DNA from: Tabrizicola aquatica | GTDB lineage: Bacteria; Pseudomonadota; Alphaproteobacteria; Rhodobacterales; Rhodobacteraceae | Direction: 5' to 3' | Assembly: GCF_002900975.1 (NCBI RefSeq) | Contig: NZ_PJON01000001.1 | Location: 682,001 to 746,000 of the forward strand | DNA length: 64,000 nt | In this document: positions 50,849-63,242 of the stretch, piece after piece | Layout: every line of letters begins with the position of its first letter | How positions within the stretch are numbered: position 1 is the first letter of the stretch | Notes under the pieces: generated by a model | What the model was told of the DNA's origin: nothing | Database searches by the model: none | What the model saw: only the letters and a program-made list of their open reading frames with translations | Program-made: the position numbers and the translations under genes

Positions 50849-52348
50849 ATGCTTTCGGTCGTCGACACCCGCCCGCATCCGCCGCTGCCCGCCCGGCTGA
50901 ACCTTGCTGCCCATGTGCTGGCGCGGGGGCAGGCGCTGGCGGAAAAGCCCGCGCTGGTGATCCTGCACCCCGACGGCGAGGACAGCTTCACCTACGCCCA
51001 CCTCCGCGCCCTTGTCCTTGGCACGGCGACGCACCTGCTGACCCTTGGCCTTGCCCCCGGCGACCGCGTGCTGCTGCGGCTGGCGAATGGCCCCGCCTTT
51101 CCAGTGGCCTTCCTTGGCGCCATCGCCGCCGGTCTGGTCCCGGTCCCGACCTCTGCCGCGCTGACCGCGCCCGAAGTTGCCCGCCTCGCCGCCCTGGTCG
51201 CACCGCGGCTGGTGCTGGCCGACCCCGGTCTGCCCCTGCCCGACGACATCCCCGCGCTCACCCCCGAACTTCACGTGTGGGGGACGCTGCCGCCCCACAC
51301 CCCGCCCGAGACCGACCCCGATGCCGAGGCTTATGTCATCTTCACCTCCGGCACCTCGGGGCGACCTTCGGCCGTCAGCCACGCCCACCGCGCCATCCTG
51401 GCCCGCCAGCCGATGCACCAGGGATGGGAGGGGCTTGGTCCCGACGACCGCCTCCTCCACGCCGGCGCGATGAACTGGACCTACACTTTGGGCACCGGCC
51501 TGCTGGACCCCTGGACGCTGGGCGCGACCGCACTGGTCCCGGCCCCGGGCACCGTGCCCGCAGCCCTGCCCGCCCTCCTTCAGCGTGCCCAGGCCACGAT
51601 CTTCGCCGCCGCCCCCGGCGTCTTTCGCCAGATGCTGCGCGCGCCCTTCCCGGCCCTTCCCACGCTCCGCCACGCGCTCTCGGCCGGCGAGGCCCTGCCC
51701 CCCGCCACCCGCGCCGCGTGGCAGGCCGCGACCGGCACCCAGGTGCATGAGGCGCTGGGGATGACCGAGGTTTCGACCTATCTGTCCGGCTCGCCCTCGC
51801 GTCCGGCCCCGCCCGGAACGGCGGGCTATGTCCAACAGGGACGCCACGTCGCGATCCTGGACGACCAGGGCCAGCCCACCCCCCGCGGCGAACCGGGGGA
51901 ACTGGCCGTCGCCACCACCGACCCCGGCCTGATGCGCGGCTATCTGGGCACGACCCCGCCGCACGGCCCTTGGTTCCGCACCGGCGATGCGGCAAGCATG
52001 GCCCCCGATGGTGCGATAACCCATCTTGGCCGCAGGGACGACCTGCTGAACGCCGGGGGCTTCCGCGTCTCACCGATCGAGGTTGAGGCCGCGTTCCACG
52101 ACCTTCCCGGCCTGCACGCCGCCGCCGCGACCGAGGTTCAGCCCGCGCCTGGCACCCGGATCATCGCGCTGTTCTACGAAGGACCGTGCGCGATCGACGC
52201 CGCGCTTCTGCACCAGCGCGCGGAAAGCGCCCTTGCCCGCTGGAAGCAACCGCGCCACTACCAGCACATCGACACCCTGCCCCGAACCGCCACGGGCAAA
52301 CTGATCCGCCGCGCCCTGGCTGCGCTTTACCAAAAGGACGGCCCATGA
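50849..52348 (+). CDS. AMP-dependent synthetase/ligase (acyl- or aryl-CoA ligase type)
   Basis: Class I adenylate-forming enzyme, 499 residues. Phosphate loop YVIFTSGTSGRPSAVSHAH (about 164-182), ATP motif WFRTGDAASM with the hinge motif LGRRDDLLNAGG, and the catalytic Lys in RTATGKLIRRAL. Benzoate-CoA ligase-like in look. ATG 50849. Its stop overlaps the DsbA-like gene (ATGA). The real substrate is not visible. Confidence 0.88.
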   Translation: MLSVVDTRPHPPLPARLNLAAHVLARGQALAEKPALVILHPDGEDSFTYAHLRALVLGTATHLLTLGLAPGDRVLLRLANGPAFPVAFLGAIAAGLVPVPTSAALTAPEVARLAALVAPRLVLADPGLPLPDDIPALTPELHVWGTLPPHTPPETDPDAEAYVIFTSGTSGRPSAVSHAHRAILARQPMHQGWEGLGPDDRLLHAGAMNWTYTLGTGLLDPWTLGATALVPAPGTVPAALPALLQRAQATIFAAAPGVFRQMLRAPFPALPTLRHALSAGEALPPATRAAWQAATGTQVHEALGMTEVSTYLSGSPSRPAPPGTAGYVQQGRHVAILDDQGQPTPRGEPGELAVATTDPGLMRGYLGTTPPHGPWFRTGDAASMAPDGAITHLGRRDDLLNAGGFRVSPIEVEAAFHDLPGLHAAAATEVQPAPGTRIIALFYEGPCAIDAALLHQRAESALARWKQPRHYQHIDTLPRTATGKLIRRALAALYQKDGP

Positions 52349-52998
52349 TCCGCCCCGCTATCCGTCTCGACATCTTCTCGGACCCGGTCTGCCCCTGGTG
52401 CTATGTCGGCAAGGCCAACCTGGACCGGGCCCTGGCCGACGACCCCGACCACCCGTTCGCGATCCAGTGGCACCCGTTCCAGCTGAACCCCGACATGCCG
52501 GCCGAAGGCGTGGCCAAGCGCGCCTATCTTGAGGCGAAGTTCGGCGGCAAGGCCCGCGTCGATGCCATCCACGAACGCCTGCGCGAGGTCGCGCGCGCCG
52601 CCGGCGTGGACTTGAACCCCGACACGCCGCAGCTGATGCCGAACACGCTGAACGCCCACCGCCTGATCCACTGGGCCGGGATCGAGGGGCGGCAACAGCC
52701 TGTCGTCGACGCCCTGATGCGCGCCTATTGGGCCGAGGGCCGCGATATCGGTGATCTCGACACCCTTGCCGCCATCGCCGGCGAGCAGGGCATGGACGCG
52801 GCGGCGACGCTGCGCCTTTTGCACTCTGACGCCGATGCCGAGGATATCGCCGCCCGCGACGCCGACGCCCGCGCCAAGGGGGTGAACTCGGTCCCGACCT
52901 TCCTGATCGCCCAGCAATATGTCGTCAGCGGCGCCCAACCGCCCGAGCTTTGGAGCCAGGTCATCCAGGACCTTGCGAAACTGGATCAACCGAAGTGA
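52345..52998 (+). CDS. DsbA-family (FrnE-like) oxidoreductase
   Basis: 217-residue FrnE-like DsbA protein: thioredoxin fold with CPWC (SDPVCPWCYVGKANLDRAL, Cys16/Cys19), a helical insert, and cis-Pro motif VNSVPTFLI. No signal peptide, so cytoplasmic. Coupled to the AMP ligase (ATGA) and to the MFS gene (GTGA). Confidence 0.9.
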   Translation: MIRPAIRLDIFSDPVCPWCYVGKANLDRALADDPDHPFAIQWHPFQLNPDMPAEGVAKRAYLEAKFGGKARVDAIHERLREVARAAGVDLNPDTPQLMPNTLNAHRLIHWAGIEGRQQPVVDALMRAYWAEGRDIGDLDTLAAIAGEQGMDAAATLRLLHSDADAEDIAARDADARAKGVNSVPTFLIAQQYVVSGAQPPELWSQVIQDLAKLDQPK

Positions 52999-54194
52999 CC
53001 GACAAACCCCTGTCGCAGGGCGAGTTCGTCGCACTGATGGCGATGCTTTTCGCCACCATCGCACTCTCCATCGACGCGATGCTGCCCGCCCTGCCCGATA
53101 TCGCCGCCACCCTCTCTCCCGGCGCGCCGAATGCCGCGCAGCTGGTGGTGACCAGCTTCGTCCTGGGCATGGGCATCGGCACACTTTTCGCCGGACCGCT
53201 CTCCGACACCTTCGGCCGCAAGCCGGTGATTATTGCCGGCTCGGGCCTTTACGCGCTGGCCGCCGTCGCCTGCTATTTCGCGCCCACGCTGGAAACCCTG
53301 CTCATCGCCCGCGTCGTGCAGGGCCTGGGCGCCGCCGCCCCGCGCACGGTGTCCATCGCCATGATCCGCGACCTGTTTTCCGGGCGCGAGATGGCGCGGC
53401 TCATGTCCTTCGTAATGATGGTCTTTACCGCCGTCCCCGCCATCGCACCGCTTCTGGGTCAGGGGATCATCGCGCTGGCCGACTGGCACGCGATCTTCCT
53501 GGCCTATATCGCCTTTTCCGGCCTGACCATGCTCTGGCTCGGCCTGCGCCAGCCCGATACGCTGGCCCCGCAACACCGCCGCTCGCTACACCTTTCCGCC
53601 CTGGTCGCCGCCACACGCGAATTGGCCGCTCACCGGATCGTCCTGACCTCGACCCTTCTGCAAGCCCTGACCCTGGGCGCGCTGTTTGCCACCCTCTCCT
53701 CGATCCAGCCGATCTTCGAGATCGTCCACGACCGGGCGGAAAGCTTCCCGCTCTGGTTCGCGCTGATCGCCGTGGCGTCGATGTCGGGCAGCTTCCTGAA
53801 CAGCCGGATCGTGATGACCTGGGGCATGCGCAGCGTGGTGCGTGCGACCTATGCCGCGCAACTGGCCCTGACGCTGGTCGCACTGGGGCTGCTGTCGGTG
53901 CTGGAGGGTAACGCAAGCTTTGCCGTGCAAGTGATTTGGTCGATTGGCTTATTCGCGATGATGGGCCTGACGATGGGCAATCTGAACGCCCTGGCGATGG
54001 AGCCGGTGGGCCATATCGCCGGCCTTGCCGCCTCGGTCATCTCGGCGCTGGCGACGGTGGGGTCGGTCCTCTTGGCGATCCCGGTGGGATTGGCGTTCAA
54101 CGGCACCGCCACGCCGCTCCTGGTCGGGGTCGCGGTGCTGATGGGCCTGGCGCTTCTCCTGTCGCGCCGCGCCCTGGGCGACGCGCGCGCCTGA
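52995..54194 (+). CDS. MFS transporter, Bcr/CflA family
   Basis: 399 residues with about 12 membrane segments; motif A as GPLSDTFGRKPVI (about 70-82) and motif C-like AVPAIAPLLGQGI, typical of proton-driven multidrug efflux. GTG 52995 overlaps the DsbA-like stop. Last gene of the operon, ending 85 nt before the mfd stop (convergent). Confidence 0.9.
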   Translation: MTDKPLSQGEFVALMAMLFATIALSIDAMLPALPDIAATLSPGAPNAAQLVVTSFVLGMGIGTLFAGPLSDTFGRKPVIIAGSGLYALAAVACYFAPTLETLLIARVVQGLGAAAPRTVSIAMIRDLFSGREMARLMSFVMMVFTAVPAIAPLLGQGIIALADWHAIFLAYIAFSGLTMLWLGLRQPDTLAPQHRRSLHLSALVAATRELAAHRIVLTSTLLQALTLGALFATLSSIQPIFEIVHDRAESFPLWFALIAVASMSGSFLNSRIVMTWGMRSVVRATYAAQLALTLVALGLLSVLEGNASFAVQVIWSIGLFAMMGLTMGNLNALAMEPVGHIAGLAASVISALATVGSVLLAIPVGLAFNGTATPLLVGVAVLMGLALLLSRRALGDARA

Positions 54195-54279
54195 CCCCCG
54201 GGAATTCCTTCTGAACCACCTCGTACACGCGTCGGACAGGCGCGAGGAGTGGACGAAGTGCGTCGACCAGCCCGCCCGC

Positions 54280-57200
54280 TCAGCCCTTCTTGCCGGCCTT
54301 CACCACTTCGGCCAGGTCACGGGCGATGTTGAACGCGCCCTTGATCCGGTCGGCCTCGGACTTCATCTCGCCCTGCAACACGATCTTGTTGCCGTTCACC
54401 TTCGCCGCCGGACCCTGCGCCTTCAGGAAATCGACCAGCCCCGCCGGATTGGCGAACTTGTCGTTGTGGAAGGCGATCGTCGCGCCCTTCGGGCCTGCGT
54501 CCAGCTTGGAAATCCCCGCCCGTTTGCACATCGCCTTGATGCGCACGATCAGCATCAGCGTGTTCACTTCCTTGGGCAACGGCCCGAAGCGGTCGATCAG
54601 TTCAGCCGCGAACCCCTCCAACTCGACCTTCGTCGTCAGGCTGGAGAGACGGCGATAAAGCCCCAGCCGGATATCCAGGTCAGGGATATAGGTTTCCGGG
54701 ATCATCACCGGCACCCCCAGGTTCAACTGCGGGCTCCAATCATCTGAAATCGTGGACAAACCCTGCAACTCGCCGGACTTGATCCGGGCAATCGTCTCCT
54801 CCAGCATCTGCTGGTAGAGTTCATAGCCGACCTCGCGAATATGACCCGACTGCTCCTCGCCCAAAAGGTTGCCAGCGCCCCGCAGGTCCAAGTCGTGGGA
54901 AGCCAGGTTGAACCCAGCCCCCAGGCTGTCCAGGCTGCCCAGAAGGCGCAACCGCTTCATCGCCTGCGGCGTAAGCGGCGCGCGGGGCTTCGTCGTCAGA
55001 TAGCAATAGGCGCGCGTCTTGGATCGCCCCACCCGGCCCCGGATCTGGTACAGTTGCGAGAGGCCAAACATATCTGCCCGGTGGACAATCATCGTGTTGG
55101 CCGTGGGAATATCCAGCCCACTCTCAACAATCGACGTGGCCACCAGCACGTCATACTTGCCGTCATAGAACTGGTTCATCCGCTCATCCAGATCGCCGGC
55201 GGCCATCTGGCCATGGGCGACAACGTAGGACACCTCGGGCACATGGGTCTTTAGGAAGTCCTCGACCTCGGGCAGGTCGGCGATCCGGGGCACGACGTAG
55301 AACGACTGTCCACCGCGGAAGCGTTCGCGCAAAAGCGCCTCGCGGATTGTGATTGTGTCGAATTCGGAAACGTAGGTGCGGATCGCCAGACGGTCCACTG
55401 GCGGCGTCGCGATGATCGACAGGTCGCGCACCCCGGCCAGGCTAAGCTGCAAGGTCCGCGGGATCGGGGTCGCGGTCAGGGTCAGGACGTGAACCTCGGA
55501 CCGCATCTCCTTCAGCCGTTCCTTGTGGCTGACGCCAAAGTGCTGCTCTTCGTCGATGACCAAAAGGCCAAGGTGCTTGAAGCTGACCCCCTTGGCCAAA
55601 AGCGCATGGGTGCCGACGACGATGTCCACGGTCCCGTCCGCCATTGCCGCCCGCGTGGCGGCCGCGTCCTTTGCCGAAACAAAGCGTGACAAGGGTCTGA
55701 CTGAAATCGGAAATCCGCGAAAACGCTCGGCAAAGCTGCGATAGTGCTGCCGCGCCAGCAGCGTCGTCGGGCAGATCACCGCCACCTGCATCCCCGACAG
55801 CGCCGCCACGAACGCCGCCCGCATCGCGACCTCGGTCTTGCCAAAACCCACGTCGCCCACGACCAACCGGTCCATCGGGCTGCCCTTTTCCAGGTCCGCC
55901 ACCACATCGGCGATCGCCGACAGTTGGTCGTCGGTTTCCTGATAGGGGAAGCGGGCCGCAAAAGCCTCCCAGATCGAATGCGGCGCCTCCAGAATCGGAG
56001 CGTGGCGCAAGGCCCGTTCGGCCGCGATCCGCATCAGGCGGCCGGCGATCTCCTTGATCCGTTCCTTGAGCTTGGCCTTCTTCGCCTGCCAGGCCCCGCC
56101 GCCCAGACGGTCCAGCAGCCCCTCTTCATGGCCATAGCGACTGAGCAGTTCGATATTCTCGACCGGCAGGTAAAGCTTTGCGTTTTCCGCATATTCCAGC
56201 ATGACGCAGGCGTGCGGGGCCCCCAGCGCGGTGATCGTCTCGATCCCCAGATAGCGGCCGACCCCATGTTCGACATGCACCACCAGATCGCCCGGCGACA
56301 GGGTGTCGACCTCGCGCAGGAAGTTCTCGGCCTTGCGCTTGCGGCGCGGCTTGCCGACCATCCGGTCGCCCAGCACGTCCTGCTCGCTGATGACCGCCAG
56401 CCCCGGCGCGACGAACCCCGCCTCCAGCGGCCAGACCACCAGGAAGAGGCCGCCCTTCCCCTCGGGCACCGCGCGGAAATCGGCAATCTCCTCCGCGCCT
56501 TTCAGGCCGCTGTCCTGCAACAGGCCCTTCAACCGGTCACGCGCGCCATCGGACCATGAGGCAAGGACCACATGACCGTCCTTTGCCAGAACGCGAACAT
56601 GTTCCGCCAAGGCTTCGAAAAGGTTCACCTTTTCCTGCTGCCGCTCGGGCGCGAAGCTGCGACCTGCCCGTGCGCCCGCATCCAGCACGCCCGGCCCGGG
56701 GCTTTGCGGCAAGGGCGAAAGCTGCACCACCCGATGCGCGGCCACCGCCGCCTCCCAGCCCGCGTCGTCCAGATACAGCTCGCCCGGCGGAACCGGCTTG
56801 TAGACCGTGTCGATCCGGCCCTTGGCCCCCATCGCCTCGGCACGGCTGTCATAGCTGTCGTCGATCGCCTCCCACCGCGACAGGCGCGCTGGCGTGACCT
56901 GATCGTCCAGCATGACCGAGGCATCGGGCAGATAGTCGAACAGCGTCTCCAGCCGCTCATGGAAGAACGGCAGCCAATGCTCCATCCCCTGGTGCTTGCG
57001 GCCCGCGCTGACCGCCTCGTACAGCGGATCATCGGTGCCCGCCGCCCCGAACGCGATGCGGTAGTTCTGCCGGAACCGCGCAATTGCCGCCTCGTCCAGG
57101 ACGATCTCGGACACGGCCGAGAACTCCACCCGCTTCAGCTTTTCGATCGTGCGCTGGCTTTCCGCGTCGAACCGCCGCGCGCCGTCCAGCACGTCGCCAA

Positions 57201-57726
57201 AGAAATCCAGCCGGATCGGCCCCCCCGGCCCCGGCGGGAAAATGTCGACGATCCCGCCCCGCAGCGCATAGTCACCCGGCTCGGCCACCGTCGAAACCGG
57301 CGAAAACCCCATCCGCGCGAGGAACCCTTTCAGCCGCGCCTCATCGACCCGCCCGCCCACCTCGGCCCGGAACGAGGCGGCCCGCACCACCTCACGCGTC
57401 GGCACCTTCTGCGTCGCCGCGTTCAGCGTGGTCAGCAGGACCACCGGAGCCTTCAACCCATCGGCCAACACCGCCAAGGTCGCCATCCGCCGCGCGGAAA
57501 TCTCGGGGTTCGGGCTGACGCGGTCATAGGGCAGGCAGTCCCAGGCCGGAAAGTCCAGCACCGCCACCTCGGGCGCCATTACTGCCAAGGCGGCGCGCAT
57601 CGCCTCCAGCCGCTTATCGTCGCGCGCGACATGGATCACCGGCCGGCCCCGCGCCAGTTCGCGGGCCAGAAGGCGGGCGTCAAACCCTTCGGGCGCGCCG
57701 CCCAGGATGATGCGTTCGGCCGGCAT
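54280..57726 (-). CDS. mfd: Transcription-repair coupling factor
   Basis: Removes stalled RNA polymerase and recruits UvrA. 1148 residues from ATG 57726 (MPAERIILGG). UvrB-like N-terminal domain, RNAP-interaction domain (LSPGDLVVHVEHGVGRYLG), then helicase motifs GDVGFGKTEVAMRAAF (Walker A), DEEQHFGVSHKERLK (DEEQ), and the TRG region. Full length. Convergent with the MFS gene. Confidence 0.97.
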   Translation of the reverse strand: MPAERIILGGAPEGFDARLLARELARGRPVIHVARDDKRLEAMRAALAVMAPEVAVLDFPAWDCLPYDRVSPNPEISARRMATLAVLADGLKAPVVLLTTLNAATQKVPTREVVRAASFRAEVGGRVDEARLKGFLARMGFSPVSTVAEPGDYALRGGIVDIFPPGPGGPIRLDFFGDVLDGARRFDAESQRTIEKLKRVEFSAVSEIVLDEAAIARFRQNYRIAFGAAGTDDPLYEAVSAGRKHQGMEHWLPFFHERLETLFDYLPDASVMLDDQVTPARLSRWEAIDDSYDSRAEAMGAKGRIDTVYKPVPPGELYLDDAGWEAAVAAHRVVQLSPLPQSPGPGVLDAGARAGRSFAPERQQEKVNLFEALAEHVRVLAKDGHVVLASWSDGARDRLKGLLQDSGLKGAEEIADFRAVPEGKGGLFLVVWPLEAGFVAPGLAVISEQDVLGDRMVGKPRRKRKAENFLREVDTLSPGDLVVHVEHGVGRYLGIETITALGAPHACVMLEYAENAKLYLPVENIELLSRYGHEEGLLDRLGGGAWQAKKAKLKERIKEIAGRLMRIAAERALRHAPILEAPHSIWEAFAARFPYQETDDQLSAIADVVADLEKGSPMDRLVVGDVGFGKTEVAMRAAFVAALSGMQVAVICPTTLLARQHYRSFAERFRGFPISVRPLSRFVSAKDAAATRAAMADGTVDIVVGTHALLAKGVSFKHLGLLVIDEEQHFGVSHKERLKEMRSEVHVLTLTATPIPRTLQLSLAGVRDLSIIATPPVDRLAIRTYVSEFDTITIREALLRERFRGGQSFYVVPRIADLPEVEDFLKTHVPEVSYVVAHGQMAAGDLDERMNQFYDGKYDVLVATSIVESGLDIPTANTMIVHRADMFGLSQLYQIRGRVGRSKTRAYCYLTTKPRAPLTPQAMKRLRLLGSLDSLGAGFNLASHDLDLRGAGNLLGEEQSGHIREVGYELYQQMLEETIARIKSGELQGLSTISDDWSPQLNLGVPVMIPETYIPDLDIRLGLYRRLSSLTTKVELEGFAAELIDRFGPLPKEVNTLMLIVRIKAMCKRAGISKLDAGPKGATIAFHNDKFANPAGLVDFLKAQGPAAKVNGNKIVLQGEMKSEADRIKGAFNIARDLAEVVKAGKKG

Positions 57727-57737
57727 GGCTGCCCTTG

Positions 57738-58262
57738 TCAGTGAAGAATCGAAACGCTCAGGTTCTGCCAGGTGCCATACATGGCGGTCACGAAAATCGC
57801 CACCACGCCGATCCCTTGCGTCCAGCGCCGGTGGACCGTCAGGCGGCGGCACAACGCCTCGCCCTTGTTCTCGCCGGCCGCGATGCGCCGGCTGGCCCGG
57901 ACGCTGACCCAGACGACAATCGACATCGGGAACGACAGCAGAAACACGGCCTGCGCGAATTCGACGTCGTACCAGAAGGCCAGCATCCCCAAGACGGTCA
58001 GCCAGAAGAACCCCAGCCCGACCAGGATCAGCGCCCCCTGATCGACGATGTGCAAAAGCCGCCCCGTGTTGATCCGCGCCAGGTCCTCCACATCTTCCAT
58101 CGCCTGCCCGCCCTCGCGGCGGGCGCGCATGATCAGGTCATGCGGGATGCCCAGCACCCAATGGCTGGTCGAGGACCACAGCACCGCCAGAGCAATCCAG
58201 AACCACAGGTTCGAGAACGATCGCATGTCGATGACTTCGAAAACCGTATCCAGAACGTCCAC
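57738..58262 (-). CDS. Membrane protein of the Rhodobacteraceae 'SufBCD component' type
   Basis: 174 residues from GTG 58262 (VDVLDTVFEVIDMRSFSNLW); ATG 58226 is an alternative. Several membrane segments: LWFWIALAVLWSSTSHWVLG, GALILVGLGFFWLTVLGMLAFW, AVFLLSFPMSIVVWVSV, and GIGVVAIFVTAMYG. Homologues are commonly labelled 'component of SufBCD complex', a label I know of no experiment behind. It is divergent from hemB and 12 nt upstream of mfd on its strand. Confidence 0.7.
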   Translation of the reverse strand: MDVLDTVFEVIDMRSFSNLWFWIALAVLWSSTSHWVLGIPHDLIMRARREGGQAMEDVEDLARINTGRLLHIVDQGALILVGLGFFWLTVLGMLAFWYDVEFAQAVFLLSFPMSIVVWVSVRASRRIAAGENKGEALCRRLTVHRRWTQGIGVVAIFVTAMYGTWQNLSVSILH

Positions 58263-58285
58263 GAGCCGCGCCTGTCCCTTCCTTA

Positions 58286-61448
<3,163 letters not shown>

Positions 61449-61515
61449 CCGCCCCGCCTCCGTCACCGCGCAGATTCCTTCCCGCTCTCGTCGCAAGACA
61501 ATCGGCGGGAATGGG

Positions 61516-61532
61516 TTAACCGAAGCTTAACC
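61516..61532. promoter_or_regulatory. Full CtrA-type box upstream of cckA
   Basis: TTAA-CCGAAGC-TTAACC fits TTAA-N7-TTAAC exactly, 68-84 nt before the cckA ATG. In a GC-rich genome such a match is uncommon. It implies feedback of CtrA on its own kinase, inferred. Confidence 0.65.
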
Positions 61533-61568
61533 GCGCTGCGCTTTCGCGTCGAGGTTGTGATGAGCCCC

Positions 61569-62714
61569 TCAAAGTCGCGCCAGAAGCGCCAGATAAAAGC
61601 CGTCGCCCCCCTCCAGCGGGGTGAACCGGCGCTCGGCGTCCAGGCGCCAGCCGGGCGTCCGCGCCAGGAAGGCGGCCGTCTGATCGCCGTTCTCCACCTC
61701 CAAGAGCGAGCAGGTGGCATAGGCCAGCCACCCGCCCGGGGCCACCATCGCCGCCGCCCGGTCCAGGATCGCGGCCTGTACGGCCCGCAACTCGCCCAGC
61801 CGATCCGGCGTCAGCCGCCACTTCCCCTCGGGGTCGCGCCGCCAGCTGCCGGACCCGGAACAGGGCGCGTCCACCAGCACCAGATCATAGGGTGCCGTCG
61901 CCTCGGGCCGCTCGGTCAGCGTGACCTTGGCCCCGGCCCGCTTCGCGCGCTCGGGCAGGTCGGCCATCCGCCGGGGGGCCGCATCATGCGCCCATAGCCG
62001 CAGCTTCGCCCGCGCCGCCATCGCCAGCGTCTTGCCGCCGCCGCCCGCGCACTGGTCCAGGACCCGCATCCCGTCGGCCAGCGGCAGCGCCACCACCACC
62101 GCCTGGGACGAGGCATCCTGCAACTCGACCAGCCCTTCAAGATAGGCGGCCGAGGTCTGGACCTTCCGCGCGCCTGCGACCACCTCCAGCGCCGTGGGCG
62201 CCAAGGCATGCGGCCGGGCCTCGATCCCCTCACCCGCCAGCGCCGCCACTGCCGCCGCCACGTCCCCGCGCGCCAGGTTCACCCGCAGGAACACCGGCGC
62301 ACGCGCCTGCATCGCCTGCGCCACCGGGGCCAGCCGGTCGCCAAGTGCGCGTTCCATCTCGGGCAGCAGCCAGTCCGGCAGGTCCAGCGCCTCGGCTCCC
62401 ATGGGCGAACGGCCCGCCTCGTCGGGGCCAGGCGGCTGGGGCGCATGACCCTCGCCGGTGAACAGCGCCTCCTGCCCCCCTGCGCGAAGCAGCCCCAGCA
62501 CCAGCCCGCGCCCCGTCTCCGACCCACCCAGGGCCGCCGCCGACCGCCGCTGGCGCAAGGCGTCATAGACCAGATCGCGCACCGCCGCCCGGTCGCCCGA
62601 CCCGGCATAGCGGCTGGCCCGGCCCCAGTTGGTCAGCGCCTTTTCGGCGGCCTCACCGGCCAGCACCCGATCCAGGACCGCGATGGCCGCTGCAGCCCGC
62701 GCCGCCGGGGTCAT
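61569..62714 (-). CDS. rsmB: RsmB/NOP-family 16S rRNA cytosine-C5 methyltransferase
   Basis: 381 residues: N-terminal NusB-like RNA-binding region, then the Rossmann methyltransferase: VLDQCAGGGGKTLAMAA (SAM motif I), LVLVDAPCSGSGSWRRDPE (catalytic Cys in PC), ATCSLLEVENGDQ (second Cys). ATG 62714 overlaps the stop of a 32-codon upstream ORF (ATGA). Monocistronic otherwise. Confidence 0.92.
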   Translation of the reverse strand: MTPAARAAAAIAVLDRVLAGEAAEKALTNWGRASRYAGSGDRAAVRDLVYDALRQRRSAAALGGSETGRGLVLGLLRAGGQEALFTGEGHAPQPPGPDEAGRSPMGAEALDLPDWLLPEMERALGDRLAPVAQAMQARAPVFLRVNLARGDVAAAVAALAGEGIEARPHALAPTALEVVAGARKVQTSAAYLEGLVELQDASSQAVVVALPLADGMRVLDQCAGGGGKTLAMAARAKLRLWAHDAAPRRMADLPERAKRAGAKVTLTERPEATAPYDLVLVDAPCSGSGSWRRDPEGKWRLTPDRLGELRAVQAAILDRAAAMVAPGGWLAYATCSLLEVENGDQTAAFLARTPGWRLDAERRFTPLEGGDGFYLALLARL

Positions 62715-62809
62715 GTGCCTGCCCCAAAGCCGGCGTCAGCGACCAGAGGCCAGCAATACCGCAGGCCCGAATTCCCCGCATTGCGCCAGCTGTCCCGATC
62801 CATGTCCAT
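62711..62809 (-). CDS. Possible 32-residue leader ORF of rsmB
   Basis: ATG 62809 (a GTG-free start, behind AGAAGGGG with 6-nt spacing) runs 32 codons to TGA 62713-62711, overlapping the rsmB ATG as ATGA. The peptide starts MDMDRDSWRNAGNSG and ends ADAGFGAGT. Good ribosome site and coupling support translation; no homologue recognised. Confidence 0.4.
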   Translation of the reverse strand: MDMDRDSWRNAGNSGLRYCWPLVADAGFGAGT

Positions 62810-62998
62810 CCCCCGCCCCTTCTGCTGCCCCTGCCTATCGGCGAGGGCCGATCTTGTCGACACGCTACCGCCCCGGCCTCAAGGCGACCCAGCATCGCTT
62901 TCCCCTCACTGTTTCGCAAAGGGAACTTGACGCCGGGTCCGACCTGATCACACAGTCGTCCTGCAAATATCTGCATGTCATTTTTCGGAGTTTCCCTC

Positions 62999-63220
62999 GT
63001 GAACAAGACCCTGACCGCCACCCTGCTTTGCGCGCTTGCCGCCACCCCCGCCCTTGCCGGTGGCCCGGTCGTGATCGAGGATGAAACCGAGGTCGTGGCC
63101 GAACGGCCCGGAAACTCGATCCTGGTGCCGCTTCTGATCCTGCTGGCCGTGGGCGTGATCGCCAGCAGCGGCGGCGATGATACCGAGGAATGTGTGCCGG
63201 TCAGCGTCCCCTCCTGCTGA
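62999..63220 (+). CDS. Small secreted/membrane protein
   Basis: 73 residues from GTG 62999 (GGAG at 62987-62990, 8-nt spacing); ATG 62975 in frame is an alternative. Signal peptide VNKTLTATLLCALAATPALA, acidic stretch EDETEVVAERPG, one membrane helix (ILVPLLILLAVGVIA), and a C-terminal GGDDTEECVPVSVPSC with two Cys. Function unknown. Confidence 0.7.
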   Translation: MNKTLTATLLCALAATPALAGGPVVIEDETEVVAERPGNSILVPLLILLAVGVIASSGGDDTEECVPVSVPSC

Positions 63221-63242
63221 TCGCAGGGCAACAGGCCCCGCG

